DNA of 5,680 bases from assembly GCA_025450955.1 (NCBI GenBank), contig JANWLJ010000112.1, positions 1 through 5,680 on the forward strand. Reading direction: 5' to 3'. The notes beneath the pieces are model-generated. The model was not told the DNA's origin. It ran no database searches and saw nothing but the letters and a program-made list of their open reading frames with translations. Numbering within the stretch: the first letter of the stretch is position 1; each line of letters starts with the position of its first letter. Made by a program: the position numbers and the translations under genes. This DNA comes from Polyangium sp. (in: bacteria) (GTDB lineage Bacteria; Myxococcota_A; Polyangia; Palsa-1104). Shown one piece after another: positions 5,144-5,680 of the stretch.

Positions 5144-5680
5144 GTGAAGGCGGTGAAATTTTCGACGACGCTCGAGCCGATTCGGGCCGCCGAGCAGGCG
5201 GGGCTCAGGTGGGTGAGTGACGATCGCGCGGGCATCCGTCGCGTGCGCGCCGGAAAAACATTTCGCTACCTCGACCCGCACGGCGCGCCGGTGCGCGATG
5301 AAAAGACGCTCGCGCGCATCGCCGGATTGGCGGTGCCGCCGGCGTGGACCGACGTGTGGATCTGTCCGAGCGAGAGCGGGCACCTCCAGGCCACCGGCCG
5401 CGACGCGCGCGGCCGCAAGCAGTACCGCTATCACCCGCGCTGGCGCGCCGAGCGCGACGCGACCAAGTACGACAAGTTGGTCCTGTTCGGCGCCGCGCTG
5501 CCGCAGATTCGCGCGCGGGTCGAGCGCGATCTCGGCCGTCCCGGGCTGCCGCGCGAGAAGGTGCTCGCCACCGTGGTGCGCCTGCTCGCCACCACCTCGA
5601 TTCGGATCGGCAACGAAGAGTATGCGCGCACCAATCACTCCTTCGGGCTCACCACCTTCCGCGACCATCACGTCGATGTA
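5144..5680 (+). CDS. DNA topoisomerase IB (poxvirus-like, bacterial), C-terminal part outside window
   Basis: A reading frame open from 5072 to the right edge; 179 codons are visible from GTG 5144. Type IB enzymes relax supercoils by a transient 3'-phosphotyrosine nick. The N-terminal domain shows the bacterial family pattern: G-I-x-R-x-x-x-G-K-x-F-x-Y at about 30-42, L-A-V-P-P-A-W-T-D-V-W-I at 64-75, H-L-Q-A-T-G-R-D-A-R-G-R-K-Q-Y-R-Y-H at 82-99, and W-R-x-x-R-x-x-x-K-Y-D-K. The catalytic domain begins with T-S-I-R154-I-G-N-E-E-Y, then N-H-S-F-G-L-T-T-F-R and H-V. R154 corresponds to the first catalytic Arg of the vaccinia enzyme. The later Lys, Arg, His and the Tyr nucleophile lie beyond the window. 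GTG 5153 is an alternative start three codons on. Neither start has a good ribosome site. It is divergent to the antiporter operon with no evident functional tie. Confidence 0.9.
   Translation, partial: MKAVKFSTTLEPIRAAEQAGLRWVSDDRAGIRRVRAGKTFRYLDPHGAPVRDEKTLARIAGLAVPPAWTDVWICPSESGHLQATGRDARGRKQYRYHPRWRAERDATKYDKLVLFGAALPQIRARVERDLGRPGLPREKVLATVVRLLATTSIRIGNEEYARTNHSFGLTTFRDHHVDV

Noticed and set aside
5084..5671. Minus-strand 195-codon open frame opposite the topoisomerase gene
   Set aside because: The plus strand encodes conserved topoisomerase IB motifs throughout, and the antisense translation matches nothing.

Overview
The window is very GC-rich, with almost every third codon position G or C. 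It carries one compact membrane-protein operon flanked by two genes cut by the window edges. The base composition, the Cys-rich lipoprotein with repeated C-D-G...C modules, and a bacterial type IB topoisomerase all suggest a high-GC environmental bacterium. A myxobacterium or relative is my best guess, but this is inference from style and not a proven placement.

Layout: (1) 1-707, minus strand: the N-terminal 235 residues of a Cys-rich lipoprotein that runs off the left edge. (2) 763-5058, minus strand: seven genes, each overlapping the next by exactly 4 bp, transcribed mrpE, mrpF, mrpG, a DUF4040/MbhD-like gene, an MbhE-MrpB fusion, mrpC, mrpD. (3) 5059-5143: an 85-bp divergent intergenic region with a short dyad. 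(4) 5144-5680, plus strand: the N-terminal 179 residues of a DNA topoisomerase IB that runs off the right edge. There are no stretches above 300 bases without a gene. I see no RNA genes, mobile elements, CRISPR or attachment sites.

The operon encodes a multisubunit cation/proton antiporter of the Mrp/Mnh family. The gene order E-F-G-MbhD-MbhE/B-C-D is the order of the antiporter half (subunits A to H) of the archaeal membrane-bound hydrogenase Mbh. It differs from the classical bacterial mrpABCDEFG order. The large NuoL-like N-terminal part of MrpA is absent, and no hydrogenase or other catalytic subunit follows: after mrpD come 55 bp and then the unrelated lipoprotein gene. The module therefore appears to have a single large antiporter-type subunit (MrpD). 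That subunit departs from the usual pattern of ion-path residues and carries a long C-terminal extension. This is the most interesting item in the window. The inferred role is exchange of Na+ or another monovalent cation for H+ across the cytoplasmic membrane, with the direction and ion unproven.
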